From NCBI GenBank assembly GCA_018714345.1, contig DVNO01000018.1:1-46255 (forward strand): DNA of 46,255 bases, in the 5' to 3' direction. The translations under genes were made by a program, and so were the position numbers. Origin of the DNA: Candidatus Enterousia avicola. GTDB taxonomy: Bacteria > Pseudomonadota > Alphaproteobacteria > Rs-D84. Below the pieces are notes generated by a model that had not been told where the DNA came from, did not search any database, and saw only the letters and a program-made list of their open reading frames with translations. Of the stretch, positions 37,293-46,255 are shown in pieces (position 1 is the stretch's first letter; every line of letters begins with the position of its first letter).

Positions 37293-38351
37293 ATGAGAAT
37301 ACTAAACAGATATTTTACGCGCCAATTAGTCGCGATTTTTATAATGCTGTTACTTGTTTTAACAGGACTTGCATGGATGTTACAAATAATGTCCATGATG
37401 AAATTTCTGCTAAATTATGGCGTAGACATAACCAGCTTTTTAGGTATGACTATGCTGATGATACCTTTCATCGTATCCATCATAATTCCTTTTGTAACTT
37501 TCATAGCTATAATATTTGTTTATAACAAGCTTATATCTGATAATGAAATTACTGTAATGACTGCGTCTGGGTTGTCTCCAAGACAATTGGCACGTCCAGC
37601 TTTGATATTGGCTTTGGTTCTTACTGTGTTGCATTTTATGCTGAATGTATGGGTCGTACCAAAAACGCAAGCAATGTTTTATTCTACACAGTGGAATTTA
37701 CGGTATGGATTGGCACATTTAAAACTACAAGAATCTGCATTCACTCAGCTGGCAGACGGGCTGGTTGTGTATGTAGATAAAGTGTCTGGGCATGATTTAA
37801 GTCAGGTAATGCTTTCAGATATGAGGGACAAAGACGCCCCAATGACAATATTTGCAGAAAAAGGTAAATTAGTTTCTACTGACAGGGGTTTGTCTATTGT
37901 TATGACAAACGGTTCGTTACAAGCAAAAGGCGACACTTTAACAACTGGTACTTTTGATAAGTTTGATATGGACCTTAACGTGGCCGACAAAGAAGGTGAA
38001 AATTCGTTCAAAGTACGCAGAGTACCAACATCAATACTGGTGAAGTCCGTACTAGATTCTCCGACGGAAAAACAACATAAGATGGTGTTGGCAGAACTGT
38101 CATCTCGATTCTTTGGACCAATTATGAACTTGATATTGGCTGCGTTGTGCGCAACTATACTGCTTCGATCATCGCTATTGCGGCGTCGGGCCAGCTTTGC
38201 ACCAGCGTTGGCTGTTGCAGCAATGGCCGCTGTTATGTCTCTATACATGTCTACATCTAATATGATAGAAAGTGTAACAGACTTTATTCTATTGCTGCTT
38301 GGTATATTAGTTGTCTTATTTGGGGTATTGTTCGTGTTATTTAAAAAATGA
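37293..38351 (+). CDS. lptF: LPS export ABC transporter permease LptF/YjgP-YjgQ family
   Basis: MRILNRYFTRQLVAIFIMLLLVLTGLAWMLQ, YjgP/YjgQ topology, overlaps lptD. Confidence 0.88.
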   Translation: MRILNRYFTRQLVAIFIMLLLVLTGLAWMLQIMSMMKFLLNYGVDITSFLGMTMLMIPFIVSIIIPFVTFIAIIFVYNKLISDNEITVMTASGLSPRQLARPALILALVLTVLHFMLNVWVVPKTQAMFYSTQWNLRYGLAHLKLQESAFTQLADGLVVYVDKVSGHDLSQVMLSDMRDKDAPMTIFAEKGKLVSTDRGLSIVMTNGSLQAKGDTLTTGTFDKFDMDLNVADKEGENSFKVRRVPTSILVKSVLDSPTEKQHKMVLAELSSRFFGPIMNLILAALCATILLRSSLLRRRASFAPALAVAAMAAVMSLYMSTSNMIESVTDFILLLLGILVVLFGVLFVLFKK

Positions 38352-40360
38352 AAAAAGCTAACCTAATTTTTTTCGCATATTTTGTTCCGGTCGTGTCATA
38401 CGCCGCTTCTGTGGATATAGAAACGCCAAAAACTATAACATCTGAAAAAATAGAATATGACGTAAAGACAGAAACAATAAAGACATCTGGAGAAACCGAA
38501 ATTGTTAACCAAACGGGACAGCGCATGACGCTGACTGATTCTTACCTATCAAAAAATGGTGATAATTTATCTGGTAGTGACATAAAATTATGGTTAGGGG
38601 ATCACGTATATATAGAATCTGATAATATCGTCCACGAAGGCGATAAAACCATTGCTTATAATGCTATGTTTACCGCCTGTGATGATTGCGACGCGTATGG
38701 TGATGCTTGGGAAATAAGAACAGCAAAAATCATCCACAACATGGATGATAAAATGTTAATGTTCTTTAACCCCGTTTTGTGGACCTACAATATTCCTGTA
38801 TTTTGGTTGCCATTTTTCGAAATGCCTGACCCTAGCGTAAAGTACAAAACTGGTTTCTTGATGCCTGATTTTGGTTCTACAAATAATATGGGAACCCAGA
38901 TTAATATACCATTATACGTGAATTTTTCAGATTATCACGACATGACGTTCACAACGTCTTATTTGACTCAAGAAAATCCATTGTTCCAGTTAGAACACCG
39001 ACTTAATTTGGATCATTCAGAGTATCGTACGCATGGCGCCTTTACACACAACCGTGCCGGCGAAAACCGTTGGTATATATTTAACAATGATGTAATAGAA
39101 CTTGGCGAATACGCAAGAGCTACTGTTTTCTTAGAGCGCGCATCAGATAAGACATTTATGCAAAAATATGGTTTTTATGACGATCAACCGTATTTGGATT
39201 CTGGGGCAAAGCTTGAGCTTTTTGGTCAATCAAGCTATGTTGTCGCTGACGCACACATATTCCAAGAATTAAGACAATCTACGGGAAATCATACAGCTCC
39301 GTCTGGAAATATATTGCCAAACATACGTGGAACTTATCAAACAGCCCCGTTGTTTAAAGAAACCTACCTTACATTTGATGCAGACGTTCTTGGTATTTCT
39401 GGGGACGGCAGTATGTCACAACGTCTGATTGGCGACGCACGAATTGTGTCCCCATGGACGCTATGGGGTGGGAACAGAATAACTGCCAGTTTGTCTGCAA
39501 GATATGACGTATATAATTTTAATAATACAGAATTAATAGATAATTCTGAATATTCTGGCTTGAAAGACAGATTCTTGCCAAGTGGTTATGTGGAATGGAG
39601 TTTGCCTCTTTTTAAGCCATCTTCTAACTGGACACAAGTAATCGAACCCAAAGCACGAATGACCATAATGCGGAAAACAGATGAAGAACAATTTTCACTA
39701 AATAATGATTCCGCTGGGACATTTTTATCTGACACCACTCTGTTTTCTGACAACAGGTTTGCGGGTCTAGATTTGTGGGAAAATGGCACTTATGCAGACT
39801 ATGGTGTTCGGTATTCAGCCTTTAATACAAAGGGACAAACTTTTGAATTATTCCTTGGCCAGACGTATGATTTTTATGATCGTGTAGATACAAATCCTAA
39901 TAGCGGCTTCCATGACGGGGCATCTGATTATGTTGGAAGAATTAGTTACAATAATTCTAAATGGATAAATATATCCAGCCGGTTTAGACTGGACCAAGAA
40001 AACTTGTCTTTGCGCCACATGGAAACATCTGCTTATCTATGGAAGTCTAAAAACTTTATAAATATTGGTCATATATGGTCTCAGCAATTTATCGATGAGT
40101 TTACTATGGGTGATAGCATAAACGAAATAAATGCAGGAATAGGAATACAACTGACTGAGCGTTGGTCTGTACGTTTTAATGCGATTTATAATGCGACCTA
40201 TGACCATTTCCAAAGACATACTGGTGGCATATTCTACACCCACCCTTGCTATTATTTATCACTACAATATCGTCGTGATAACGCAATAAAAAACGACTAT
40301 GTTGGAAATACAACTTATCAGTTTAAATTTGGGATGAGTATTAATGGGCAAAGGTATTAA
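38348..40360 (+). CDS. lptD: LPS-assembly protein LptD
   Basis: OstA-like N-terminal domain, then large barrel (FWLPFFEMPDPSVKYKTGFLMPDFG; RFRLDQENLSLRHMETSAYL). Confidence 0.92.
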   Translation: MKKANLIFFAYFVPVVSYAASVDIETPKTITSEKIEYDVKTETIKTSGETEIVNQTGQRMTLTDSYLSKNGDNLSGSDIKLWLGDHVYIESDNIVHEGDKTIAYNAMFTACDDCDAYGDAWEIRTAKIIHNMDDKMLMFFNPVLWTYNIPVFWLPFFEMPDPSVKYKTGFLMPDFGSTNNMGTQINIPLYVNFSDYHDMTFTTSYLTQENPLFQLEHRLNLDHSEYRTHGAFTHNRAGENRWYIFNNDVIELGEYARATVFLERASDKTFMQKYGFYDDQPYLDSGAKLELFGQSSYVVADAHIFQELRQSTGNHTAPSGNILPNIRGTYQTAPLFKETYLTFDADVLGISGDGSMSQRLIGDARIVSPWTLWGGNRITASLSARYDVYNFNNTELIDNSEYSGLKDRFLPSGYVEWSLPLFKPSSNWTQVIEPKARMTIMRKTDEEQFSLNNDSAGTFLSDTTLFSDNRFAGLDLWENGTYADYGVRYSAFNTKGQTFELFLGQTYDFYDRVDTNPNSGFHDGASDYVGRISYNNSKWINISSRFRLDQENLSLRHMETSAYLWKSKNFINIGHIWSQQFIDEFTMGDSINEINAGIGIQLTERWSVRFNAIYNATYDHFQRHTGGIFYTHPCYYLSLQYRRDNAIKNDYVGNTTYQFKFGMSINGQRY

Positions 40361-40378
40361 AAACGGGAGATAAAATAT

Positions 40379-41200
40379 ATGAGGAAAATTTTTACTGCAG
40401 CTATGTTATTTTGCTTTACATTACCTGCATACTCTGCGTCCATAGTTGCATCTGTCAATGGAACCCCTATAACGGATGCAGATATAACAGCACGAACAAC
40501 ATTAATGGCCAAGCAAGGCAACACTTCTACAAATAACCGTCAAATTGCGCTACAAAACATAATTGACGATAACGTAAAATTGGCTTATGCAAAAAATTTC
40601 AATGCCGTGCCAGACGATGAAACAGTGGAAAAAGAACTGAAAAAGATGAATCTTGGCGAGTTATCTGAAACAGAAAAGGATATGGCAAAATCAGCTATGC
40701 GTGCAGAAATTGCTTGGCAAATAATCGTCGCTAGGACCATTTTACCGACAGTAGAAATCACTGATGCAGATATAGCCGCAGAACGCACAGAAATAGCCAA
40801 GGAACAGGGTTTACCAATAGAAATGACAATCATAAGGCTGATTGATATTCCTGCGGATGTTGCAGCAAAACTGACAAAACCATCTAGTTGTGACGATGCA
40901 ATGCAAATGGCAAGAGACCTTGGTGGTGCACCACAAAAATTTACAGCCTTACAATATGAATTGGCTCAGGATGTACGTGAACGCGTCGCGGCATTGCCAA
41001 AATTAACGTGGTCACCTGTTGTAGATAGATCAGTATTTTTGGTTTGTGATACAAAAAAGACAGCTGAATATGGAAAGTTGGATGATATGATAGAACAAAA
41101 TGCTTTATTTAAGCAATCTATGTTCATCGCAGACCAGCAATTGAAACAACTGCGCCGTAAAGCAGTTGTAGTTATAAATGACGATAGATATAAATTATGA
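40379..41200 (+). CDS. SurA-like periplasmic chaperone, short form
   Basis: Signal peptide then SIVASVNGTPITDADI...ALQNIIDDNVKLAYAK (SurA N-domain); downstream of lptD. Confidence 0.75.
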   Translation: MRKIFTAAMLFCFTLPAYSASIVASVNGTPITDADITARTTLMAKQGNTSTNNRQIALQNIIDDNVKLAYAKNFNAVPDDETVEKELKKMNLGELSETEKDMAKSAMRAEIAWQIIVARTILPTVEITDADIAAERTEIAKEQGLPIEMTIIRLIDIPADVAAKLTKPSSCDDAMQMARDLGGAPQKFTALQYELAQDVRERVAALPKLTWSPVVDRSVFLVCDTKKTAEYGKLDDMIEQNALFKQSMFIADQQLKQLRRKAVVVINDDRYKL

Positions 41201-42303
41201 AACCTATTTTATTTAATTTTACTGATGCTGAACTGGCCGATTTTGTTATAAAAATGGGGCAGCCAAAATTTCGAGCAAAGCAAATTCGAGAATGGTTAAA
41301 TCGTGGTGCGCCAGATTTTCAATCTATGAAAAATCTGCCAGAAAAATTAAGAGCAGAATTAGATGCCAGCGCACAGACTTTACCTGTTCGTATAATAAAA
41401 AAATTGGAATCTTCTGACGGCCAAACAACAAAGTTTTTATTAGAACTAAATGATACCGAACAAATAGAATGCGTATTAATGCGTACAAGTTATGGAAATA
41501 GTGTATGCGTAAGTTCACAGGCTGGTTGCGCAATGGGTTGTAAATTCTGTGCCAGTACATTACTTGGGTTGAAACGTAATCTAACCGTAAACGAAATTTA
41601 TTCCCAGATTTTAACTGCTCAGTGGGAATTGCGTAACGATAAATTTTCTGACAAACCAATTCGTCCAAATGGCGATGCTAATAACGGTGATGTTTCCCAT
41701 ATAGTCATAATGGGCACGGGCGAGCCTTTACAAAACGTAGAAAACGTCATCGGTTTTATAGAACGCGCAAATTCTGATATGGGCATTGGGTGGCGAAAAA
41801 TTACGGTTTCAACATGCGGAATTGTTCCCGGCATCAAGGAATTAACAAAATGGGGACGACCAATAAACTTGGCAATATCTTTACATGCCCCAACAAATGA
41901 ATTACGCAGTCAGATTATGCCTATCAACAACAAGTATAAATTGGAAGACGTGTTAGATGCCGCATTTGAATTCTCGGGACTGCATAATCGTCAGTTGATG
42001 ATAGAGTATATATTGCTTGGAAAAAAGAACTCTGACGGGGAAACGGAACTACTAAATTGTACACCAGAATACGCTGAAAAATTAGCCGCTTTATTAAAAG
42101 GTAAAAACTGTATGGTAAATTTAATACCTTGGAATGCAGTTGACGAGCGCGATTTCGCTTCACCTTCTGGAAATGCCGTTCACAGATTTCAAGATATTTT
42201 AATTAAAGATGGTATTCACACTAGAATCAGACGCGAACGCGGTCAAGATATAGGTAGTGCTTGTGGGCAATTACGTTTAAATAACGCAAAAAATAAAAAT
42301 TAA
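41197..42303 (+). CDS. rlmN: 23S rRNA/tRNA adenine C2-methyltransferase RlmN
   Basis: Radical SAM CAMGCKFCAST motif, MGTGEPLQN, SLHAPTNELR. Confidence 0.95.
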   Translation: MKPILFNFTDAELADFVIKMGQPKFRAKQIREWLNRGAPDFQSMKNLPEKLRAELDASAQTLPVRIIKKLESSDGQTTKFLLELNDTEQIECVLMRTSYGNSVCVSSQAGCAMGCKFCASTLLGLKRNLTVNEIYSQILTAQWELRNDKFSDKPIRPNGDANNGDVSHIVIMGTGEPLQNVENVIGFIERANSDMGIGWRKITVSTCGIVPGIKELTKWGRPINLAISLHAPTNELRSQIMPINNKYKLEDVLDAAFEFSGLHNRQLMIEYILLGKKNSDGETELLNCTPEYAEKLAALLKGKNCMVNLIPWNAVDERDFASPSGNAVHRFQDILIKDGIHTRIRRERGQDIGSACGQLRLNNAKNKN

Positions 42304-42365
42304 GCCTACGTTGTAACTCTACGTGAATATACACGTACAGAGTATAGTTTGCAGTTATCACAAAC

Positions 42366-42387
42366 AAACCCGCTTTTCAGCGGGTTT
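42366..42387. terminator. Bidirectional terminator
   Basis: AAACCCGC-TTTTCA-GCGGGTTT followed by T-rich tract. Confidence 0.7.
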
Positions 42388-42391
42388 TGTT

Positions 42392-43039
42392 TTACTTATT
42401 TGGAATAATTTTAATTTCTACTCTGCGGTTCTGTTGACGCCCCTGCGCTGTTGAATTAGACGCAATCGGATTTGATGAACCTAAGCCCATTATCTCAAAT
42501 CTTGACGCCTTTACACCCTGACCCTGCAAGTATGCGGCAACAGCATTTGCACGTTGCTGTGACAAAGTTTGGTTATATTCTGCCGTACCTGTACTATCTG
42601 TATAACCTAGCACCATTACCGTTGAATCATCGTACTTATTCAAAACCTTTGCAACAGAATTCAATGTCGCATAGAACCCAGCGTTTATATCAGAAGAATC
42701 CGTCTTAAATGTAATGTTACCAGGCATAATCAAACGAATACTATCCCCATCACGAACAACACTGACACCCGTAGACGCTAATTCCTGACGCAATTCAGCC
42801 TCTTGCACATCCAAGTAATACCCTGTGCCACCACCAATTGCTGCACCAGCTAAACCACCAACCAAAGCCCCAGCACCGTGATTATTTGATACCAAAGCAC
42901 CTGCCGCCGCACCAGTTGCCGCACCAATCGCGGTTCCCCATACTGCTTTAGATGTCTGAGCCTCGCCCGTATATGGATTAACCGTTGCACATGCGCTTAA
43001 CATCGAAACTATACCAAGTAATACAAAAAGTTTTTTCAT
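42392..43039 (-). CDS. OmpA-family lipoprotein with glycine-zipper domain
   Basis: Lipobox MLSAC, Gly-zipper (AIGAATGAAAGALVSNNHGAGALVGGLAGAAIGGGTGYY), OmpA motif (VLGYTDSTGTAEYNQTLSQQRANAVAAYL). Confidence 0.88.
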   Translation of the reverse strand: MKKLFVLLGIVSMLSACATVNPYTGEAQTSKAVWGTAIGAATGAAAGALVSNNHGAGALVGGLAGAAIGGGTGYYLDVQEAELRQELASTGVSVVRDGDSIRLIMPGNITFKTDSSDINAGFYATLNSVAKVLNKYDDSTVMVLGYTDSTGTAEYNQTLSQQRANAVAAYLQGQGVKASRFEIMGLGSSNPIASNSTAQGRQQNRRVEIKIIPNK

Positions 43040-43113
43040 ACATTTGTCTCCTTTCTATCGTAAGCCTATTGTAAACATATTATAAAAATAATTCAAAAAA
43101 ATATTATAAAAAA

Positions 43114-43148
43114 AACCGCCATAAGGCGGTTAAAATCTCTGGTGGATG
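43114..43148. repeat. 35-bp direct repeat, copy 1 (tRNA-Val 3' end + terminator)
   Basis: AACCGCCATAAGGCGGTTAAAATCTCTGGTGGATG identical to 43273-43307. Confidence 0.9.
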
Positions 43149-43272
43149 CCCGGGGACTGCTTCGCCACCTGGCAAAATCGCCCGACGGCGACCGGCGTGT
43201 TTCCGCCTTTTTGCTGCGGTTCAAACCCCTTTGTTCGGGGGTTTTCGTCCCCCAATCAAAAAATAAAAATAT

Positions 43273-43307
43273 AACCGCCATAAGGCGGTTAAAATCTCTG
43301 GTGGATG
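43273..43307. repeat. 35-bp direct repeat, copy 2 (overlaps tRNA-Val 3' end)
   Basis: Identical to 43114-43148; includes terminator hairpin AACCGCC-ATAA-GGCGGTT. Confidence 0.9.
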
Positions 43308-43375
43308 TTGAGGGACTCAAACCCCCGACCCTCTCGGTGTAAACGAGATGCTCTAATCAACTGAGCTAAACATCC
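43299..43375 (-). tRNA. tRNA-Val (anticodon UAC), CCA encoded
   Basis: GGATGTT TA GCTC AGTTGATTA GAGC A TCTCG TTTACAC CGAGA GGGTC GGGGG TTTGAGT CCCTC AACATCC ACCA folds as a cloverleaf. Confidence 0.95.
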
Positions 43376-43423
43376 AAAACAGTGGCTGAATAATAAAACA
43401 TTTTTTCCCACTTGTCCAGTATT

Positions 43424-43723
43424 TTATTCTGGCATCGGCATACCAGCTGTTGCTTCACCCATTACACGGTCTATCAAATCGTCAGCTTTTGCCTTTGCAT
43501 CGTTGTATGCAGCGAAGATTAATTTCTCTAAAGCATTGGCACCTTGACCCATTACGTCATCTTTGATCTTTATATCAACCAAATCATATTTCCCGGTCAT
43601 ATCCATGATTACTGCACCATTATCAGCAATACCTTTTACATGCATAGATGCTAATTTTTCCTGTGCGGCTGCAACTTTGTCCTGTAAAGCACTGGCCTGC
43701 GCCATCAAAGCTTCCATATCCAT
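43424..43723 (-). CDS. ybaB: YbaB/EbfC nucleoid-associated protein
   Basis: MEALMAQASALQDKVAAAQEKLASM...GMPMPE typical of YbaB. Confidence 0.85.
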   Translation of the reverse strand: MDMEALMAQASALQDKVAAAQEKLASMHVKGIADNGAVIMDMTGKYDLVDIKIKDDVMGQGANALEKLIFAAYNDAKAKADDLIDRVMGEATAGMPMPE

Positions 43724-43752
43724 GATTACTGTCTCCTTTTCAAGAGTAAATA

Positions 43753-43771
43753 CGCCCCATTAACAGGGGCG
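43753..43771 (-). terminator. Terminator-like hairpin after pnp
   Basis: CGCCCC-7 nt loop-GGGGCG between pnp stop and ybaB; weak T-tract. Confidence 0.4.
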
Positions 43772-43780
43772 CATTCCTAA

Positions 43781-45949
43781 TTATTTTTCGATTTCTTTTC
43801 CTGTTTTCTGATCGATACCAACCATTGACATACGAGTTTTACCACGTTTGTCGGCACCTAAGTATCTTACATATACTTTGTCGCCCTCTTTTATCTTGGT
43901 ATCTTCTATCTTTGCGATTCGTTCACCAGTGATTTCAGAAATATGAACCATTGATTCAAAACCGTTCAAGATTTTTACAAACAGCCCAAAATCTTTAACA
44001 CCAGATACAACCCCAGGGTATATCACACCGACCTCTGGTTCTGCAACAATGTCTTTAATACGCGCTATCGCTGCATCCGCGTCTTCCTTTGACGTTGCCA
44101 TAATCTTAATCGAACCATCATCAGCTAAATCAATCTGTGTGTTCGTTTCGCGGGTCAAAGCTTGTATCACAGCCCCACCCTTGCCTATTACATCGCGAAC
44201 TTTATCTGGATTGATTTTCATTGTGTATGCCTGTGGGGCATATTCTGACAAATGCTTACGTGGGGCTTTGATTGCTTTTTCAATCTTACCCAAGATATGC
44301 ATACGCCCTTCTTTCGCCTGTGCCAGCGCATGTTCCATGATTTCAAACGTTATTGATGTGATTTTAATATCCATCTGCAACGCAGTAATACCATGGTCTG
44401 TACCAGTTACCTTGAAGTCCATATCACCTAAGTGATCTTCATCGCCCAAGATATCTGTCAAAATCGCGTAATCATCGCCTTCTTTAATCAAACCCATAGC
44501 AATACCTGCAACTGGACGCTTCAAAGGAACACCACCGTCCATCATCGCTAATGTTGCACCGCACGTAGTTGCCATAGAAGACGAACCATTAGATTCCAAA
44601 ATATCTGATACTACGCGAATAACATAGTCAAATTCAGAACGGCTTGGAACCATTGGATGCAATGCACGCCATGCCAAATTACCGTGACCAATTTCACGAC
44701 GCCCCGGGGACTTTAAGCCTTTGCATTCACCCACGGAATAACCTGGAAAGTTATAATTTAAGATAAAGTCGCGTTCTTCATCACCATCCAAAGACTCAAT
44801 TGGCAACGCATCTTTACCACCACCCAGTGTCAAAGACACCAAAGCCTGTGTTTCACCACGTGTGAACAAAGCAGAACCATGTGCACGTGGCAAAACGCCC
44901 AACTCAATTTCAATCGGGCGAACTGTCTTATTGTCACGACCGTCAATACGTGGCTTGCCAGCCAAAATATTGCCACGCATAATACGTGCAGTCAGATTTT
45001 CAATAATTTCATCAGCCCAAGATTCTAATGTAGATGTTGCCGTTGTTGTTTCTGGGAACAATTCTGGAATGCGCGCCTTGGCTTCGGCATGAATATTGCC
45101 CAAAGTTTCCAGACGAACCAACTTTTCTTTAATTTGCAATGCAGATTCTACTTCACCAGCAAAAGATTCAAAATCTTTCTCCATCGCAACATATTCTGCA
45201 GACTTTTCTGGAACAGCCCAACGTTCTTTTCCAGCCTTTGCGGTCAATTCGTTAATTGCATTAATAACCGTCTGCTGTGCATCAAAACCAAATTTAACTG
45301 CGCCCAATGTTGTTGCTTCATCTAATTCACCGATTTCTGATTCTACCATCAGAACTCCGTCTTTGGTCGCTGCAACGACTAAGTCCATTTCAGAATCTTC
45401 TGTCATTTTCTTAGAAGGATTTAAAATGTACTTACCATCCATATAACCAACACGTGCCGCCCCAATTGGTCCTGCAAAAGGCACCCCTGACAAAGCCAAT
45501 GCTGCAGATGATGCAATCATAGCCAAAATATCAGGCTGATTTTTCTTATCATAAGAAAATACCTGCGCAATTATTTGAACTTTGTTCTTAAATGTTTCTG
45601 GGAACAAAGGACGAATAGGACGGTCAATTAAACGAGCTATCAATGTTTCACCCGTAGAAGCCTTGCCTTCGCGTCTATCACGAGATCCTGGAATACGACC
45701 AGCAGATGCGAATTTTTCCTGATAATCAACCGTTAACGGAAAGAAATCCTGCCCTTCTACTGCTGTTTTTTCTGCACAAACTGTCGCCAAAACCATCGTA
45801 CCACCCATAGTCGCTAAAACAGAACCATTTGCCTGCTTTGCCATACGACCAGTTTCTAAGCGCAACACTTCATCACCATAAGGTACTTCTACCACAACAG
45901 GATTGTTCAAATGCGTTTTTTCATCTTTGTTAAATAAACCAAATAACAT
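43781..45949 (-). CDS. pnp: Polyribonucleotide nucleotidyltransferase
   Basis: RNase PH repeats, KH (GKGGAVIQALTRETNTQID) and S1 domains (YPGVVSGVKDFGLFVKI); next to rpsO; start likely at MLFGLF. Confidence 0.97.
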   Translation of the reverse strand: MLFGLFNKDEKTHLNNPVVVEVPYGDEVLRLETGRMAKQANGSVLATMGGTMVLATVCAEKTAVEGQDFFPLTVDYQEKFASAGRIPGSRDRREGKASTGETLIARLIDRPIRPLFPETFKNKVQIIAQVFSYDKKNQPDILAMIASSAALALSGVPFAGPIGAARVGYMDGKYILNPSKKMTEDSEMDLVVAATKDGVLMVESEIGELDEATTLGAVKFGFDAQQTVINAINELTAKAGKERWAVPEKSAEYVAMEKDFESFAGEVESALQIKEKLVRLETLGNIHAEAKARIPELFPETTTATSTLESWADEIIENLTARIMRGNILAGKPRIDGRDNKTVRPIEIELGVLPRAHGSALFTRGETQALVSLTLGGGKDALPIESLDGDEERDFILNYNFPGYSVGECKGLKSPGRREIGHGNLAWRALHPMVPSRSEFDYVIRVVSDILESNGSSSMATTCGATLAMMDGGVPLKRPVAGIAMGLIKEGDDYAILTDILGDEDHLGDMDFKVTGTDHGITALQMDIKITSITFEIMEHALAQAKEGRMHILGKIEKAIKAPRKHLSEYAPQAYTMKINPDKVRDVIGKGGAVIQALTRETNTQIDLADDGSIKIMATSKEDADAAIARIKDIVAEPEVGVIYPGVVSGVKDFGLFVKILNGFESMVHISEITGERIAKIEDTKIKEGDKVYVRYLGADKRGKTRMSMVGIDQKTGKEIEK

Positions 45950-46000
45950 ATATTTCTCCATTTTCTAGTTCTAATAAATGCGAAGAAAAATCATTCGTTT

Positions 46001-46022
46001 TTGCATTCCACAAAAAATGCAA
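46001..46022 (-). promoter_or_regulatory. Hairpin in the pnp leader
   Basis: Minus strand TTGCATT-8 nt-AATGCAA, about 50 nt upstream of pnp. Confidence 0.4.
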
Positions 46023-46092
46023 GAAAGAACAATTTCCCCTTCGCACCAAATGATTATAAATTATATTTAATTCTTTGCAATTAAAAATAAAA

Positions 46093-46110
46093 AACCGGCA
46101 AATGCCGGTT
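46093..46110 (-). terminator. Terminator downstream of rpsO
   Basis: AACCGGCA-TT-TGCCGGTT followed by T-rich tract on minus strand. Confidence 0.65.
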
Positions 46111-46115
46111 CTTTA

Positions 46116-46255
46116 CTATTTACGCAGACCTAATTTCTTAATCAAATCTTCGTATTCTGCAACATTACGTTTTTTGATGTATGCCAATAATTTCTTACGG
46201 CGATTAACCATCAATAACAAACCACGTTTAGAATGCTCGTCTTTGTGATTATTCT
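46116..46255 (-). CDS. rpsO: 30S ribosomal protein S15 (C-terminal part; truncated by window end)
   Basis: Minus-strand translation [45 protein letters not shown]. Confidence 0.95.
   Translation of the reverse strand, partial: NNHKDEHSKRGLLLMVNRRKKLLAYIKKRNVAEYEDLIKKLGLRK

Noticed and set aside
37802-38248. 148-aa - strand ORF
   Set aside because: Antisense to lptF; codon-bias shadow ORF.
43093-43320. 75-aa ORF with internal repeat STRDFNRLMAV
   Set aside because: The protein repeat is only a translation of the 35-bp tRNA/terminator duplication; treated as a non-coding repeat.
44049-44435. 128-aa + strand ORF
   Set aside because: Antisense to pnp.
1-46255. CRISPR arrays, transposases, integrases, phage genes, toxin-antitoxin pairs
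   Set aside because: Scanned for regular repeat-spacer structure and for characteristic motifs; none seen.

Overview
AT-rich chromosomal window from what looks like a reduced, host- or gut-associated alphaproteobacterium (lineage is inference from gene content). It starts inside the 5' part of a 16S rRNA gene (minus strand) and ends inside rpsO. Housekeeping genes include dnaX, skp/ompH-like, lpxD, fabZ, rsmE, two pseudouridine synthases, rpoH, yfgM-like, bamB-like, der, infB, nusA, lptF, lptD, surA-like, rlmN, ybaB, pnp, rpsO and a tRNA-Val(UAC). Between them lie accessory, mostly surface-directed genes: secreted Cys-rich proteins (about 2.1-11.4 kb), a putative LRR + kinase-like protein with a basic C-terminus (6491-8242), a three-gene PilV/pseudopilin-like operon (13.5-17.4 kb), another prepilin coupled to an OmpA-like lipoprotein (19.4-20.6 kb), and a stand-alone VirD4/TraG coupling ATPase (25.4-27.6 kb). 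The most notable non-coding signals are (i) a 35-bp duplication of the tRNA-Val 3' end plus terminator enclosing a GC-rich, hairpin-rich insert that resembles a T-arm interrupted in its loop; (ii) a 12-bp GAAA-tetraloop hairpin in the nusA leader that looks like an attenuator; and (iii) structured RNA in the pnp leader. All calls are by eye; no searches were run.
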